From Rhea pennata (taxonomy: Eukaryota; Chordata; Aves; Rheiformes; Rheidae): a stretch of DNA of 64,000 nt. Both the position numbers and the translations under genes were made by a program. Positions 25,028-35,900 of the stretch are shown piece after piece. The notes below the pieces were generated by a model that ran no database searches, was not told the DNA's origin, and saw only the letters and a list, made by a program, of their open reading frames with translations. Within the stretch, counting starts at the first letter, position 1. Each line of letters opens with the position of its first letter. The stretch covers positions 64,644,570-64,708,569 of the forward strand of contig NC_084667.1 of assembly GCF_028389875.1 (NCBI RefSeq), given 5' to 3'.

Positions 25028-25479
25028 CTGGGTGGCGAATCGGCGGGATCGAAGGTCCTGCTGTTTGCCGGGTCGTGCCTCCCCCCGCCCTCCCACCACG
25101 CCAAGCGCGCGCGCGCGCGGCCCGGGCTCGTGACGGCGCGGGTGCAGGTGAGTGCGCGCGGGCGGCGCGTGCCGCCCGGGGAGGGGGGGAGGCGTGAGGT
25201 AACGGCCGTCGCGCGCCGCCCAACGGCCGCCCAACGGCCCCCCCCTGCCGGCGGCCTTGCGGTCCCCGTCCTGAGGGAGCTCCGCGGGACGTCCGGCCCC
25301 GGCGGCCTTGCCCCGAGGGGTAGCCGGGCTCCCGCGGTCTGTGGGCCGTTAAGGGCTCGCAGGCTACGGGTTAAGGTGCCGAGGGATAAGGCCGCTACCT
25401 GGCGGCGTGCCGCAGGGAGAGCAGCGCGGCGCGGCGCGGCACGGCACGTGGAGGAGGGCAGAAGGGGCCCCAAAAATGT

Positions 25480-28400
25480 CTCGCTGGTAAGGAAGCAGCT
25501 GTCCGTTTTGTGGACTTCTCACAGCGCAAGGCAAACGTGTGGGAGCCTTAAGATACTCCCTATGTTAACCCTGGTGTTAAAACTAAAACGTGGAATACTC
25601 AAATGTTTTTTTCTGGATAGATTCTCCTTAATTCGGAACAGACTTGAAACAAAGGGGCACAGGCAGGTGCCAGCTGAGACATGGCATGTGTGTGTTTGTT
25701 GGGCTGGAGCCTGGCCTGAGGAGTATCTCCTGAGGCACAGAAACTCAAGGTGCCCTTGAAGGTGAGAACCAATGGATGTAGTCAAAAAGCAGGTGGCAGA
25801 ATTAAGGTGAAATTACTTCACTTTCAGCCACTCTAGCTCAGGTTTTGACCTCAGTAGAGCACAAGTATTGGACAGGCCTAATCTAACTTTAATAGGCAGC
25901 TACTTTGGGGGGGAAAAAAAGTACATATCTTCTTTCAAGACGGGAGACCTCTTTGTGCGTATTCAATCTGTTCAAGAGAATCTTAAGGTGTCTCATTTCA
26001 GACTTACTATCTCACCTTTGGTGTTTGTAGGTCTTTCTACCATTGAACTTTTTTTTCCCTCCAGAGCAGAGTCTAACTCACAAACATGAGATAATGCAGC
26101 GTAACCTGTGTACAAAGTACGTTTTGTTATCAAGCCACTTTTAACTCTTCCTCTTCTCATTTAGTCATCTGTGTGTGAACACTGAGCATAGCTTGTGGCC
26201 TGAGAAGAGAAGCTTTGTGTAACTCCCATCTAAAAATGCAGTCTGAAGTAGAGCAGTTGAACCTATGTCGGAAGGAGTGATGAGCTGTACTCTGCCTTTC
26301 CGACAGGAGAGGGCGCGGGGAAGACATGCCTTGCCGCCTGTATGGCGGCCTGCATGTTAGAGGGTAGGGTTACACACACAGTGACGCTGAACTTCCAGTG
26401 TCGTCTGGGTAATTATATCTTGCCTGAATCTTAGGTGGTTAGCTTGGCTGCCTGCTGGTTTGGTTTCTCATGTACACGCAATTTAATTAGCTTTTGTAAA
26501 AGAATGCTTCAAACATGTGCGGTTTTTTTTGTTGTTGTTTTTAATATGAGGTCAATTAAGTTCTTGCATAGCAAATCACTACTATTACAAATAAAAGAAA
26601 ATTTCTACAAGCTAAGGCTGTTGTATCTTAACACATTTCTTTAATTTGATATTTTCTTTTTTCTTTTTTTTTTTCTTGTTCCTGGCACACGTGCAGAAAC
26701 ACTTGGGTGGTGTGTTTCCCCTCCCACCCCCCTCTGGAGGCAGAGAGTGTAAAACTTGGCTTCTTGCAGAAAGGAAAAACCTCGGCGGGCCTGTTCAGCT
26801 TTCTTGGGAAAGGATACCACTGGCTTAAGATTAGGTAATAAGCACTAATGGTTTTCACATCAGGGAAAAGAATTTCCTCACTGAAGTCTGCAGTGCATGT
26901 TTCACCTGTAAGAACTCACAGCTGTTAAGTGGAGATAAGATAGAAATAGGCACCCAGTGGGATAATAATCCTGGTGTTCCAGTACATCCAGTCCATGTGG
27001 CCTTCACACATAATCACCCACTGCCCTTGTTGCTGTGGTTTATTTAGAGCTATCTGCTTCCTTTAACTTGTGTTAAAAAGTGCAATGCCTAACTTTCAAA
27101 TTACATTTAGCCCAGAGGAAAGTAATCTAGGCTATGTAGGGGCTGAGGCTTAAAACTGAAGCCTGATGGAGCTGTGTGAGCAGCTGCATAAGAAGCTATG
27201 TGGTGTGTTAGTCAAGGTGTCAACCTTGTAAGGGCTTCTTCTATCTCTTTCCTTTTTTCCCCTCTCTCCTTTTTTTTTCTTTTTTTTTCTCCTTCTTCCA
27301 CAGGCTGGAGTGAAGGAGGACAAAAAAGATGTAAACTTGAAATATTTGTTGTTAACATATTTTAAAAATAAAGCAGATTTTTACATTTCCAGAAATGCTC
27401 ATCTAGCTCATTTTAGAAGTTAAGGCCAGCTGGGCATGATTTGTAGCTACAGTAGATGTGCAATAGAGCCATATAATTTCACTGCCTTCTATATGGAAAG
27501 AGTAAATTACCCGGGGAGGGACTAGTGTTTCAGACACTTAAAATTAGATACTGCCATTGTGCTGTTTTAAATTGGAGCTATTTCCCAAGTGCAGGTGCAA
27601 AAGCTTTGTGGAACTGCAATTTTAAGCTTGCTGAACTAGTGACGGAAGATCAAAAAATCAGGTTTGTCATGAACAAAAACAATGAAACAAAATACTGAGC
27701 GTGAGAAAATGGCACTGATGGAAGTTGAGGCTGTTAGCTTTTTATACTTTGGAGAGGACAAAAGTCTTTTCTATTCTCTGCGGGTTTTAACACTCTGTTT
27801 AATAATCTACTTGAACTGACTTTGCAGAATTGTCACTGGCTTTTCTTATAACAGGGTGAGAAATGAGACTGACGTTGCCATCCATTTTCACTAGCTGTTG
27901 TTCCAGTTGACTGTGGTGTTCACGTCTCTTAAAACAAGTTAGTTTATATTAACCTGAATAATACCTCGTTTCTTCTGAGCAAACATAAGAATATGGTTCT
28001 TCTTAAGACAATAAGCCCTGTGATCCATCTATCCTTGACAAATTCTTGTTTGGGGGAGGAAGGTGTTGTAAGTGCAGGAGTCATATGTGCTCTTTACATC
28101 GCATACCTGGACTGAATTCCTACTTAGCCGTAAAGTGCAACTTGAAGGGGCAGGTGTTTAGTTACTCTGCTGCTTGAAGAGAGGAGGAAGAGCTCATGCT
28201 TGGGAGTGATGTATATTGCAGTCTTAGTGTCTTCATTTTCTTTCTGCTTTAGAAATAATTATTAATGTCTTTTTGTTCCTCTTCAGGAGACTTCCTTCCA
28301 TTCTCCCCTCCATGCCACAAAAAGGCTGGAATAGTTTCTTAAGCTTTCTAAAACATTAATGGCTTGCTCAAAATTTGACAGAAGTATAATGCAAGACTAA

Positions 28401-29157
28401 TTATGAGTTGCTGCCCTTGTTAAAGGGCAAAATGAACATTTTTTGCAAAGGAAAAGAAGGCTAGCTTTCAGTATTCCTGTAGGAAACGTACTGGTATACT
28501 CTCAAGTCTTAACTTGTTTACTGTGTTGGATTAAGAATGACAGTCTTCCTTTAAGATGCTTGCTTAAATTCTTGGTTCTCTGGCTGTTCATTCTTTCATT
28601 TTTTTTCTTTGTGTATTTTTTTTTCCTTTAAGGGTGTTCTCATTCCTTTATGATTCCTTACATTTAATTCACTGTATTAATTGACCAGAATGTTTGCTCA
28701 AGTTTTTTTAAGCATTTAATCAGAAAGCAGCTACATAGAAACTCATTTGACCCAGGGAATAGAAAAAATGTTTCAAATGGCACCCAAAGTCACTTCAACA
28801 AGAAGAGTAGAGAATGTTATTGCTTGCTTCTTCTTTTCCTCCAATTTTGTGTTATGCCTTTAAAAGCGTTTATAAAATACTTCTTTCTTTTTTTTTCATT
28901 GCAGTTATTTTAGCTGCTTGAAACACTTAAAAACGATGATAAAAGAACAGCAGTTTACAGATGGATCTGGGTAGGAATCATCTTGGATGCTGTTTTAACT
29001 AAATATTTTCAAATTGATAAATTTCTTCAAGTGGATGGTTTGAAAGATTGCTAACAAAGTTAGGTTTAAGCTCAGTTAAAGGGTATGTGAATTCCATTCT
29101 GCTGTAAAAAGTTGTAGTTGATGCATATGTTTTTTTGTGCTTTTTTTTTATCTTCAG
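25480..29157 (+). other. TIMM9: TIMM9 5' non-coding region/intron
   Basis: About 3.7 kb between the promoter island and the first coding exon. It has C/T-rich tracts with acceptors at about 27303 (cttccacag) and 28904 (ttcattgcag), which may start alternative non-coding 5' exons. It also has two hairpins at 26266-26349. No repeats of known family and no protein-coding exon were recognised. Confidence 0.55.
28905..28970 (+). other. TIMM9: Candidate non-coding 5' exon of TIMM9
   Basis: Bounded by an acceptor with a long pyrimidine tract (tttttttcattgcag) and a donor TCTGG|GTAGGA. It contains stops in all frames, so it would be UTR. Transcript evidence is absent, so this is a guess from splice signals. 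Confidence 0.25.
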
Positions 29158-29226
29158 AATAGGCGACTGAATCATAGACAGTAGAATATGGCTGGACAAA
29201 TATCAGAATCTGATCAGATTAAGCAG
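29158..29226 (+). CDS. TIMM9: TIMM9 first coding exon (5'UTR 29158-29187; residues 1-13)
   Basis: Acceptor tatcttcag, 30 nt of UTR with an in-frame TAG, then [13 protein letters not shown] and donor GCAG|GTAAGAT. Phase 0 out. Confidence 0.96.
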
Positions 29227-32200
29227 GTAAGATACTGTATTCACAAATGGTAGCCTTGAAGATCTTGTATTACTTCATCACATAGAGTACTTTTTGTCCT
29301 TCCCTATGCCATAAGTTATCTTTTGAGAGAAGAGTAGTACTCTAGCAACAAAGAGTTAAACTTCTGACCATGAACAGACACAGCATAGCATCTGATTCAT
29401 TTGAACAATGACAGCACTTGATGCTGGAGTCCACTGAACTGATAGTGAATTTTTGTGACTTGTTCTTTGAATGTTAGTGTCATTGGATGGTATATGCAGC
29501 TACGTGCAAAGAAAAACTAATGTAGACATTTTTTATATATTGACTGTCTGTTCACTTTGTATTTATAGTTCAAAGAGTTTCTGGGAACATACAATAAAAT
29601 TACAGAAACCTGCTTTCTGGATTGCGTGAAGGATTTCACTAGCAGAGAGGTTAAACCAGAAGAGGTATGTAATTGTTTCCTGTGCTTTTGATTTCTGTTT
29701 CATAGAAAAGCTGTATAGCATTTAAATTACATTTCATCATCAAATGACTTTGAAAGTTTATATCTTTCAACTAGTGAAAAAAGCTAGGGAGCAATTTTGA
29801 GTGGCTATAGGTATCCAGCATAAAGCTTCCAAGTGAGAGACGAAGGGAAATAGCAGAAGAAAGGGAAATAGCTTATCTGTAGTTTAGTTCTTCTACAGAT
29901 GTTGAAAGGTGATGATAAATAGATTGTTTTTGCACCTGAACAGTCTTATTTACCAGGGAAACCCCCCCCCACACACACACACGCACACTCTCTCCAAATC
30001 TTTCCCGCTCGCTCTTCTCCCCATGCTTTTGACATCTTAGGTCACCAGTTACAAAGTATGAGCTAGGACCTCTTGAGGTCCATGTTGTCTTTTCATTATA
30101 TATACGCACAGGGAATCTTCCTGTTCTCACTGTTAGTATTAGCCGCTTATTGCAATTCTGTGTATTTTGTTCTCTGATCTGTCAGTGGAGGTTCTTGTGC
30201 CTTGACAATCAGAATTCTGATGGATGATATCTTTAGGGACATGGAGGTTGTCCACCTGCAGTCTAGTTCTGCGAAGGTAGAATTCTGTTGAAATTATTAT
30301 TATTATTATTATTTTACATACCTGCCTTCCCTGCATTGTTGTGAATCATAGAAACACAGATCTGCAAAGCTCTGGCTGTTAAATCCAGTCCTCTGCATTG
30401 CAGGGAGCTCTGTCATATAGTCATTTGCAAAAAAATTATACTCTGGGTAAGATTAGTTACATGGTTTTTTGCTGCCCCAGAACAGAGACTGTTTCAGAAT
30501 CTCATAATTCTGTTGGTTAAAAGTTTACTATCCTGCTTCTGCTTAAGTATGCTGGCAGAAAAACAAAAGATTTAAACTAGCTCTGGAGCATTTTCTAGCT
30601 GCTAGGAATTTTACTCCTCTGCCCCTCATGTCTCCATTTAACTTTTGCTTTGATGGACTAAAAAAAATCTTTGCCTCCCACGACAGATTCTTTGTTCTCC
30701 TGATCTACTCTACGTCTATTCTAGTAAGATGTTTCTCGATTATAGATAGTCAGAATCATTCTGACTAAGGTCCTGTCACTGTCAGCTGTTCATTCTGAAT
30801 TGCTTGAACAATGCAAGGAGTTTCAGTTAACAGAACTGACAGAAATGTTAGGCGGACAGGCTCTTAACCTTTCTGGGATGTCATTTGATTTCCATTAGAG
30901 GATTACACTTCTGTCTTTTGCTGCCCGAAGTGTTTCTAGAATTTCTTTAAAAATATGGGTTCAGATAGTCTTTTATTGATGAACTGGGTTTCAAGGCCAA
31001 AGAATCTTCATGGGGAGGGAATTAAAGTTGAAGAACATTGTTTAGATTTTTTTAAAAAAGTCTTAGATTCTAATCAGCTTTTTTTCCCTTCCACTTACGT
31101 GATCTGCAAATGGACCACATTCGGCAAGACATGAGCCATCTGTTAATAATGGAGGCTAGGAAGAAACTTTCTTATGTGAACTTTGTTAGGTAATTATCCA
31201 TTACAAGGCTTCTTGCAAAGCATCTGGCTCTGGCCACTGCTGGAAAGAGGATACTGATCTAGATGGACCACTGGTCTGATCTGGTATGGAAATTCCTAAG
31301 TTCCTATTTAAAGTTGTAGTTTCTTATTAGATAATTAAGACAAATACCTCCAAGAATCTCCTATGAGATTCTACATTTGTAAAAACAGCTTCTGACCGCT
31401 TTCCTTACAACAATCTCCACTGCAAGTCTAGACTTCCCAAGGCACTATATCACAAATACCGCACCCTCTGGGAGAAGTAGCTTGGAATAGTTCCAGAATT
31501 CAACAGAATTTGCTTCCTAGTCAGAGTTAACTCCTGCTTAACAGGTTTTACTGTAGCTGATGCCAGGTCAGTGAGAGAGAAGGGGGAGCAGTTAGTTGCA
31601 GGGTTTTGTCTTGTTTACTTTCAGCACCTCAGCTTTTCACATTCTTTACGGCTGAGCATAATCGAAGCAATTCCTGGTTTTCCAGTAATCATGCAAAGTG
31701 GTAGTCTTTCCTTTGTATTTGTATCTGGAAACTTTATGGTAACAGTGATAGCTAGGTTTGAAACCATATTATAGAGTATCTGTGTGGCTTAGAAATAGGT
31801 CTGATAACTTTTTTTTTTTTTAACTTAAAGGAAAAAAAAAATCCTCCACATTTCAAAAACAATGCAGTCTGTGGTATAGGCCCAGGTATTTGTCCCTGTC
31901 CAGCTGATTGGTAGAACTTCAGAAGATATTCTGGTTGCTTTTGTCAAGGTTAACCAGAGAGGTATAACATGACTGATAGAGTTCATTGGAACAAAGTAAG
32001 AAGAAGGGTAAACTGAGCAAGCAGACAGTAGACCATATTTGGCTGTAGTAGTAGGTGTTTGTAAACATAATTTGAAGAAATGGATAGTAGTTCAATAGAC
32101 TTAGTATTTACTGCATAATAAAATACTTTTATTACTTCATACTCTGTGTATTTCATGGGAGGAATCAAAGGATGAAATGGTTATATGTGCTAGTTTTAAG

Positions 32201-32577
32201 ACTTTTTTTTTCCATAAAGACTTTTTGTGAGAGTGACTATTAAGACATCTCAGAGAGCCCTCAGAAAGTAAACTTTTTTGCTGCATAAAGAGGGTATATA
32301 CAACTAGGCCCTGAGGCTTGAGGTTAAATGAGGCATAGTCACCTAATGCCTGTATATGCCTGTATATGATTCTATTTTGGGTCGTATTTTTTTTAGTCTT
32401 TTTAATTACTGTTTGGAGCCTTCTGTTTCCCTTTCCCTGCAGATGACCTGCTCAGAACACTGTCTACAGAAGTATTTAAAAATGACACAAAGGATCTCTA
32501 TGCGATTTCAAGAGTACCATATTCAGCAGAATGAAGCTCTGGCAGCTAAAGCAGGACTGCTCGGCCAGCCTCGTTAG
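29188..32577 (+). CDS. TIMM9: TIMM9, mitochondrial small Tim chaperone, three coding exons, complete
   Basis: Exons 29188-29226, 29569-29664 and 32443-32577 join in phase 0 to an 89-residue protein, the same length as human TIMM9 and nearly identical to it. It carries the twin CX3C motif of small Tim proteins (CFLDC near residue 28 and CSEHC near residue 48), whose cysteines form two intramolecular disulphides. The protein works as a hexamer with TIMM10 in the intermembrane space, chaperoning hydrophobic precursors to the TIM22 insertion complex. It has no cleavable presequence; import is by the MIA40 relay. The ATG has an in-frame TAG two codons upstream, A at -3 and G at +4. It is head-to-head with TALPID3 and shares its CpG island. 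Confidence 0.98.
29569..29664 (+). CDS. TIMM9: TIMM9 coding exon 2 (residues 14-45)
   Basis: 96 nt between acceptor atttatag and donor GAGGAG-type AGAG|GTATGTA. Contains the first CX3C motif ([11 protein letters not shown]). Confidence 0.97.
29961..29988. repeat. C-run and (AC)n simple repeat
   Basis: Nine C followed by about seven AC units with one G interruption. Confidence 0.9.
30293..30314. repeat. (ATT)n microsatellite
   Basis: About seven ATT units in the TIMM9 intron. Confidence 0.9.
30341..30425 (-). mobile_element. Possible ancient CR1 tail, minus orientation
   Basis: Starts gaatcatagaaacacag and continues with ctctggctg and aatccagtcctctgcattg, the arrangement of a reverse-complemented, strongly diverged CR1 3' end. 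Divergence makes the call uncertain. Confidence 0.4.
31100..31305 (+). mobile_element. Old amniote LINE-type repeat, 3' end (CR1/L3-like)
   Basis: Blocks gcatctggctctggccactg, gatactgatctagatggacc and actggtctgatctggtatgg match the tail of an old interspersed repeat common in turtles, crocodilians and birds (ctagatggaccattggtctg type). I place it with the CR1/L3 group from memory; the exact family name is uncertain. Confidence 0.65.
32443..32577 (+). CDS. TIMM9: TIMM9 coding exon 3 (residues 46-89 and stop)
   Basis: Acceptor tccctgcag, then [16 protein letters not shown] with the second CX3C motif, ending GLLGQPR and TAG at 32575-32577. Confidence 0.98.
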   Translation: MTCSEHCLQKYLKMTQRISMRFQEYHIQQNEALAAKAGLLGQPR

Positions 32578-32975
32578 ACAAGAGTACTGTTTTCAGACTT
32601 TATAAGCAGTGCCAATGTTCATTGGACAAGAACACATTTTGGATTTTCTACTGTCAGGATGCATGTCCAGCAACTCAGAAGAGTTCTAGATGCTATTTGG
32701 AAGACGGAAACCAGAAGGGGTTACATAAGAAGTTAGTAATGGTTAACTGGCAATGGAGTCTGTTTCTGAGGTCCTTTTTCTTGTACAATTGAATAATACT
32801 GCTACAAACTTTTCCAGGGCCCACAGACTGGCATGTTTAGATTTCAGGGATTTATATTTTGTTTCTTCTGCTGTTTCAGACACAAAAAAGTGTAACATGA
32901 AAGTACATACATAAATGTCTTGACACTTTTTTTATTTAATTCAAGTAAAATAAATGGGAACTATACAGGTGTATG
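32578..32975 (+). other. TIMM9: TIMM9 3'UTR
   Basis: About 400 nt after the stop, ending shortly after the polyadenylation signal at 32949. A longer form cannot be excluded, because further signals may be used downstream. Confidence 0.6.
32949..32954 (+). terminator. TIMM9: Polyadenylation signal AATAAA of TIMM9
   Basis: First canonical AATAAA after the stop codon, followed by a T/G-rich stretch (gtgtatgtatgttctttcc) suited to a downstream element. Confidence 0.65.
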
Positions 32976-35900
32976 TATGTTCTTTCCAATGATTTCATTT
33001 TTAGGACACTACTTGAGAGCCATGTTTCAAGTTTGCTGCAGTTTCATTCATCCTCACCTCCTGCAGAGTCTTGTTCATTCATTGCTGCTTTGAGTTACTG
33101 ATAGATCGAAGTTAATGACTTTGTTTCAGCATCTAGGGATGTGTGTGTCGTTTCTCTTCATTTAGGAACAACTTCAGTTCTCTCACTACCAGCTGCCCTC
33201 TCAGGCCTTCAGGATCATTCTGAGTCTCCTAGAGTGCTGCACAGTACAGTGCCTTGCTGCTGTACTACAAGGCAAGGGTAATGTGAGACAGCTGCTATAA
33301 CTATGGAGTTGGGGTAGGCAGAGATGCTACCTGCTTACCCCTGGGTTATATTTGGCTCATACTTGACCAAGTCATTCATAAGTGACATGAGTGCATCATA
33401 AGCACCCGCCTACTCTCAAGGCAATTTCTCCTTGTTTCTTTTGGGGAACACTGGAGGTCTTCCAAACCCAACTTCATTGCTTGATGAAAGTAAGATGCAT
33501 TCCTTCAGTAACATTAGGCTTGCTGGCAATTTTCTCCTTTAATTGCACGAATGTCAAAGGAAAGTTTGAAGTATGCAAAAAATGATATCTTTTTTGTTGC
33601 TAGATGAGTATGAAGACACGTTTGTGAAACTAACTGTTACAGTGTGGTTTTTGTTTTGGTGTATAAAGGACACTACTCCCTTGAGAAGATCTTAATAGGT
33701 GAAACAGTAGTCAGATTGTTAGTACAGTAGAATGATGGTACCTTGCCATTTCATTATTTAATATTTGTGTTCTGGAGTGAAGAGTAAAGGAAAAATTAAG
33801 AAAAAAAAAAAAAAGGCCACTGCACTTTATTCATTAATAATGACTGTAATGTCCTGGTAGCTAACAGGCACATACTATTTTAATTCGAACTAATCAAACA
33901 CAGTGAACAAATGGAATTGAACAGCTGGATTAGTATGTAGATTTTGAGATTGCAGGAGACTAAATCTGATAGTTGTTTTAAGTCAGTTGTCAGGTTCTGA
34001 TGTTAGGTACAAAGGCAACAAAAATGAGCTTAATTTGCCCTTTTAATAGTCTTTCCTGTTAAAGGTTGCTCTTTACTGCTCATCTGTTGCTTAAACAATT
34101 GCCTGCTGATGGCTACAACTACACCTGCAATGCTGCTTTTGGAACCAGAATTCCAAAACGTAGAAAATCAATGACAACTGTTAAAATGAGCTGAATGCAA
34201 TGTCTTAATCTGTAAAACAACATCCTGTACAAACCATTTTTTTTGCCTAAAATAAGCTAACTGCAGATTCATTGTGAATTTAATCATTACTGATGAAACA
34301 GTTGTGCTTAGTATGTGTAAAGCACACAGTTCTCTATAAGATCATACAAAAGAATATAAGAGCATATACTTGTGTGACAGTTAGTGTTCTCTGCAGAAGA
34401 CCTGCAGTAGTTGATATGATCCTGCACATGCTGAAATATTTAGTAATGTGTTTCCAGACTCTTCTTTTAGGGCCCTGCAAGAAACTTTATATTTTTTTGA
34501 TTGTAATTTTATAGATGGCTTCATGATGTTTTATTTATGTTAAGAGTTCTCCCTCCTCCCCCAAAAAAAATCTTAGTTTTTTTTAACAAGTTGTCTATAA
34601 GCAAAATATGTCTCTGCCTTTTTTTTTCCCCAATGAGAGGGTAGTAGACAAACATCTGCAGAATGTTTCATATAGTCACAAAATAGATTTTTGTTAACTT
34701 TATTGGGCCTTAAAAATACTTTAAGTAGATAATGTCCTCTCCTTAGAGTGCAATAAATGTTACTGTTCATCTTAATATACAATGGTAGCTGGAGACTTAT
34801 TTTTTTTATATTATTGACCACAGGCAAAGTCTGAGTTCATACCCTAAGTCTCTAGAGCATTATGCTAACGAGCAGCAGCAATGTCAGTCATAACTGTTTT
34901 GGGATTAACTATCTTTATCCCCTCACATCTGCTCTGGTGGAAGATGCTTCTGGGGCTGCTGGAAAGCTATACCCTTAATTATAACATTATAGACAGAGTA
35001 GCATTGAAGTAGGTTATATTAATCTTCAGTGCATTCATTCAAGGCTGTGGTGCTATTTGCCTTCAGGAAGTGTGTGTACCTGCACTGTAGTAGGCTATGC
35101 CTAAAAGAGGAGCAGAGCTCTCAAGAGGAACAACAGTTCAGCAAGTGAGGTGTGTAAAGACTCAGACAATTAAGAAGTTTTGTTTCAAAAAAGCAAAATG
35201 AATTTATTTGGGTGCCTAAACTGAAAATAAAAATATAACCAACTGTAACTTACCTTCCTTAGATCATCATTTTAAGACTTACAGTCTGAACATTCCATAC
35301 ACTTCTTCAGTGTTTCATGATTTTTTCCCCACGTGCTTTGTAGAAACCCCAGAAAACACACAAGGGAAAAGAGCCTTACTACCATTTTTGTTGATGACTT
35401 CTTTAAAATTGCATTGATAGTTCAAGTTTTTTTTTTATTATTTTTTATTTTAAGAGAAGTGCACTGGAGTACTGAGTTTAGTCTTGTTTGTGCTTTTATT
35501 TTCAGTTGTGAGCTGCTGACAACCTGGAAGCGAGCAGTACATCCTTGCTTGGGCATTGTCTAACTGTGACAAAAATTATCACCTCAACTCTGAAGAGTTT
35601 ACAGTTTGTTACACTGAAGAACAGGTGTGTGAAGCAGACAGAGAAGCTTAATGAAGTAGTTCTGGTCAGTGTGGAAAAATATTCATGGCAATCTGGATAC
35701 TGATATATAGATATTATATATACTTTTTTTTTCCCCTGCCCCTGACCAGAAGGATTTCTGGCTCTTTCACCAGAGGAGTTTAAAGACACTTCTCTAATGC
35801 TTCCAAGGGAGAAGATGCAAAGGTATTCCCTGAGAAATATTTTAACTGGACAACTGCAACTGCTGCTATTTGCAGAATAAAGGCAGGAGGTGAAATCTTG

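Larger units (their letters stand above)
24480..25480. promoter_or_regulatory. CpG island, bidirectional promoter of TALPID3 and TIMM9
   Basis: About 1 kb of very GC- and CpG-rich DNA in an otherwise AT-rich window, lying between two divergently transcribed genes. It contains GC-box-like CCCGCC repeats (24655-24672), an ETS-type CTTCCGG at 24892-24898, a CACGTG E-box at 25445-25450, an X-box match at 24800-24813 and a strong donor-like CAG|GTGAGTG at 25147 that could end TIMM9 exon 1. There is no obvious TATA box. The long GC-rich open frames here on both strands are compositional and not credible genes. The start sites cannot be fixed from sequence. Confidence 0.88.
29665..32442 (+). other. 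TIMM9: TIMM9 last coding intron
   Basis: About 2.8 kb, AT-rich, holding an old amniote repeat at about 31100-31305, a possible CR1 remnant at 30341-30425 and two simple repeats. Nothing else was recognised. Confidence 0.65.

Noticed and set aside
24574-25759. Long GC-rich open frames on both strands (up to 299 and 253 codons)
   Set aside because: They lie in the CpG island, are Arg/Ala/Pro/Gly-rich, overlap each other in several frames and match no known protein; few stops are expected at this base composition.
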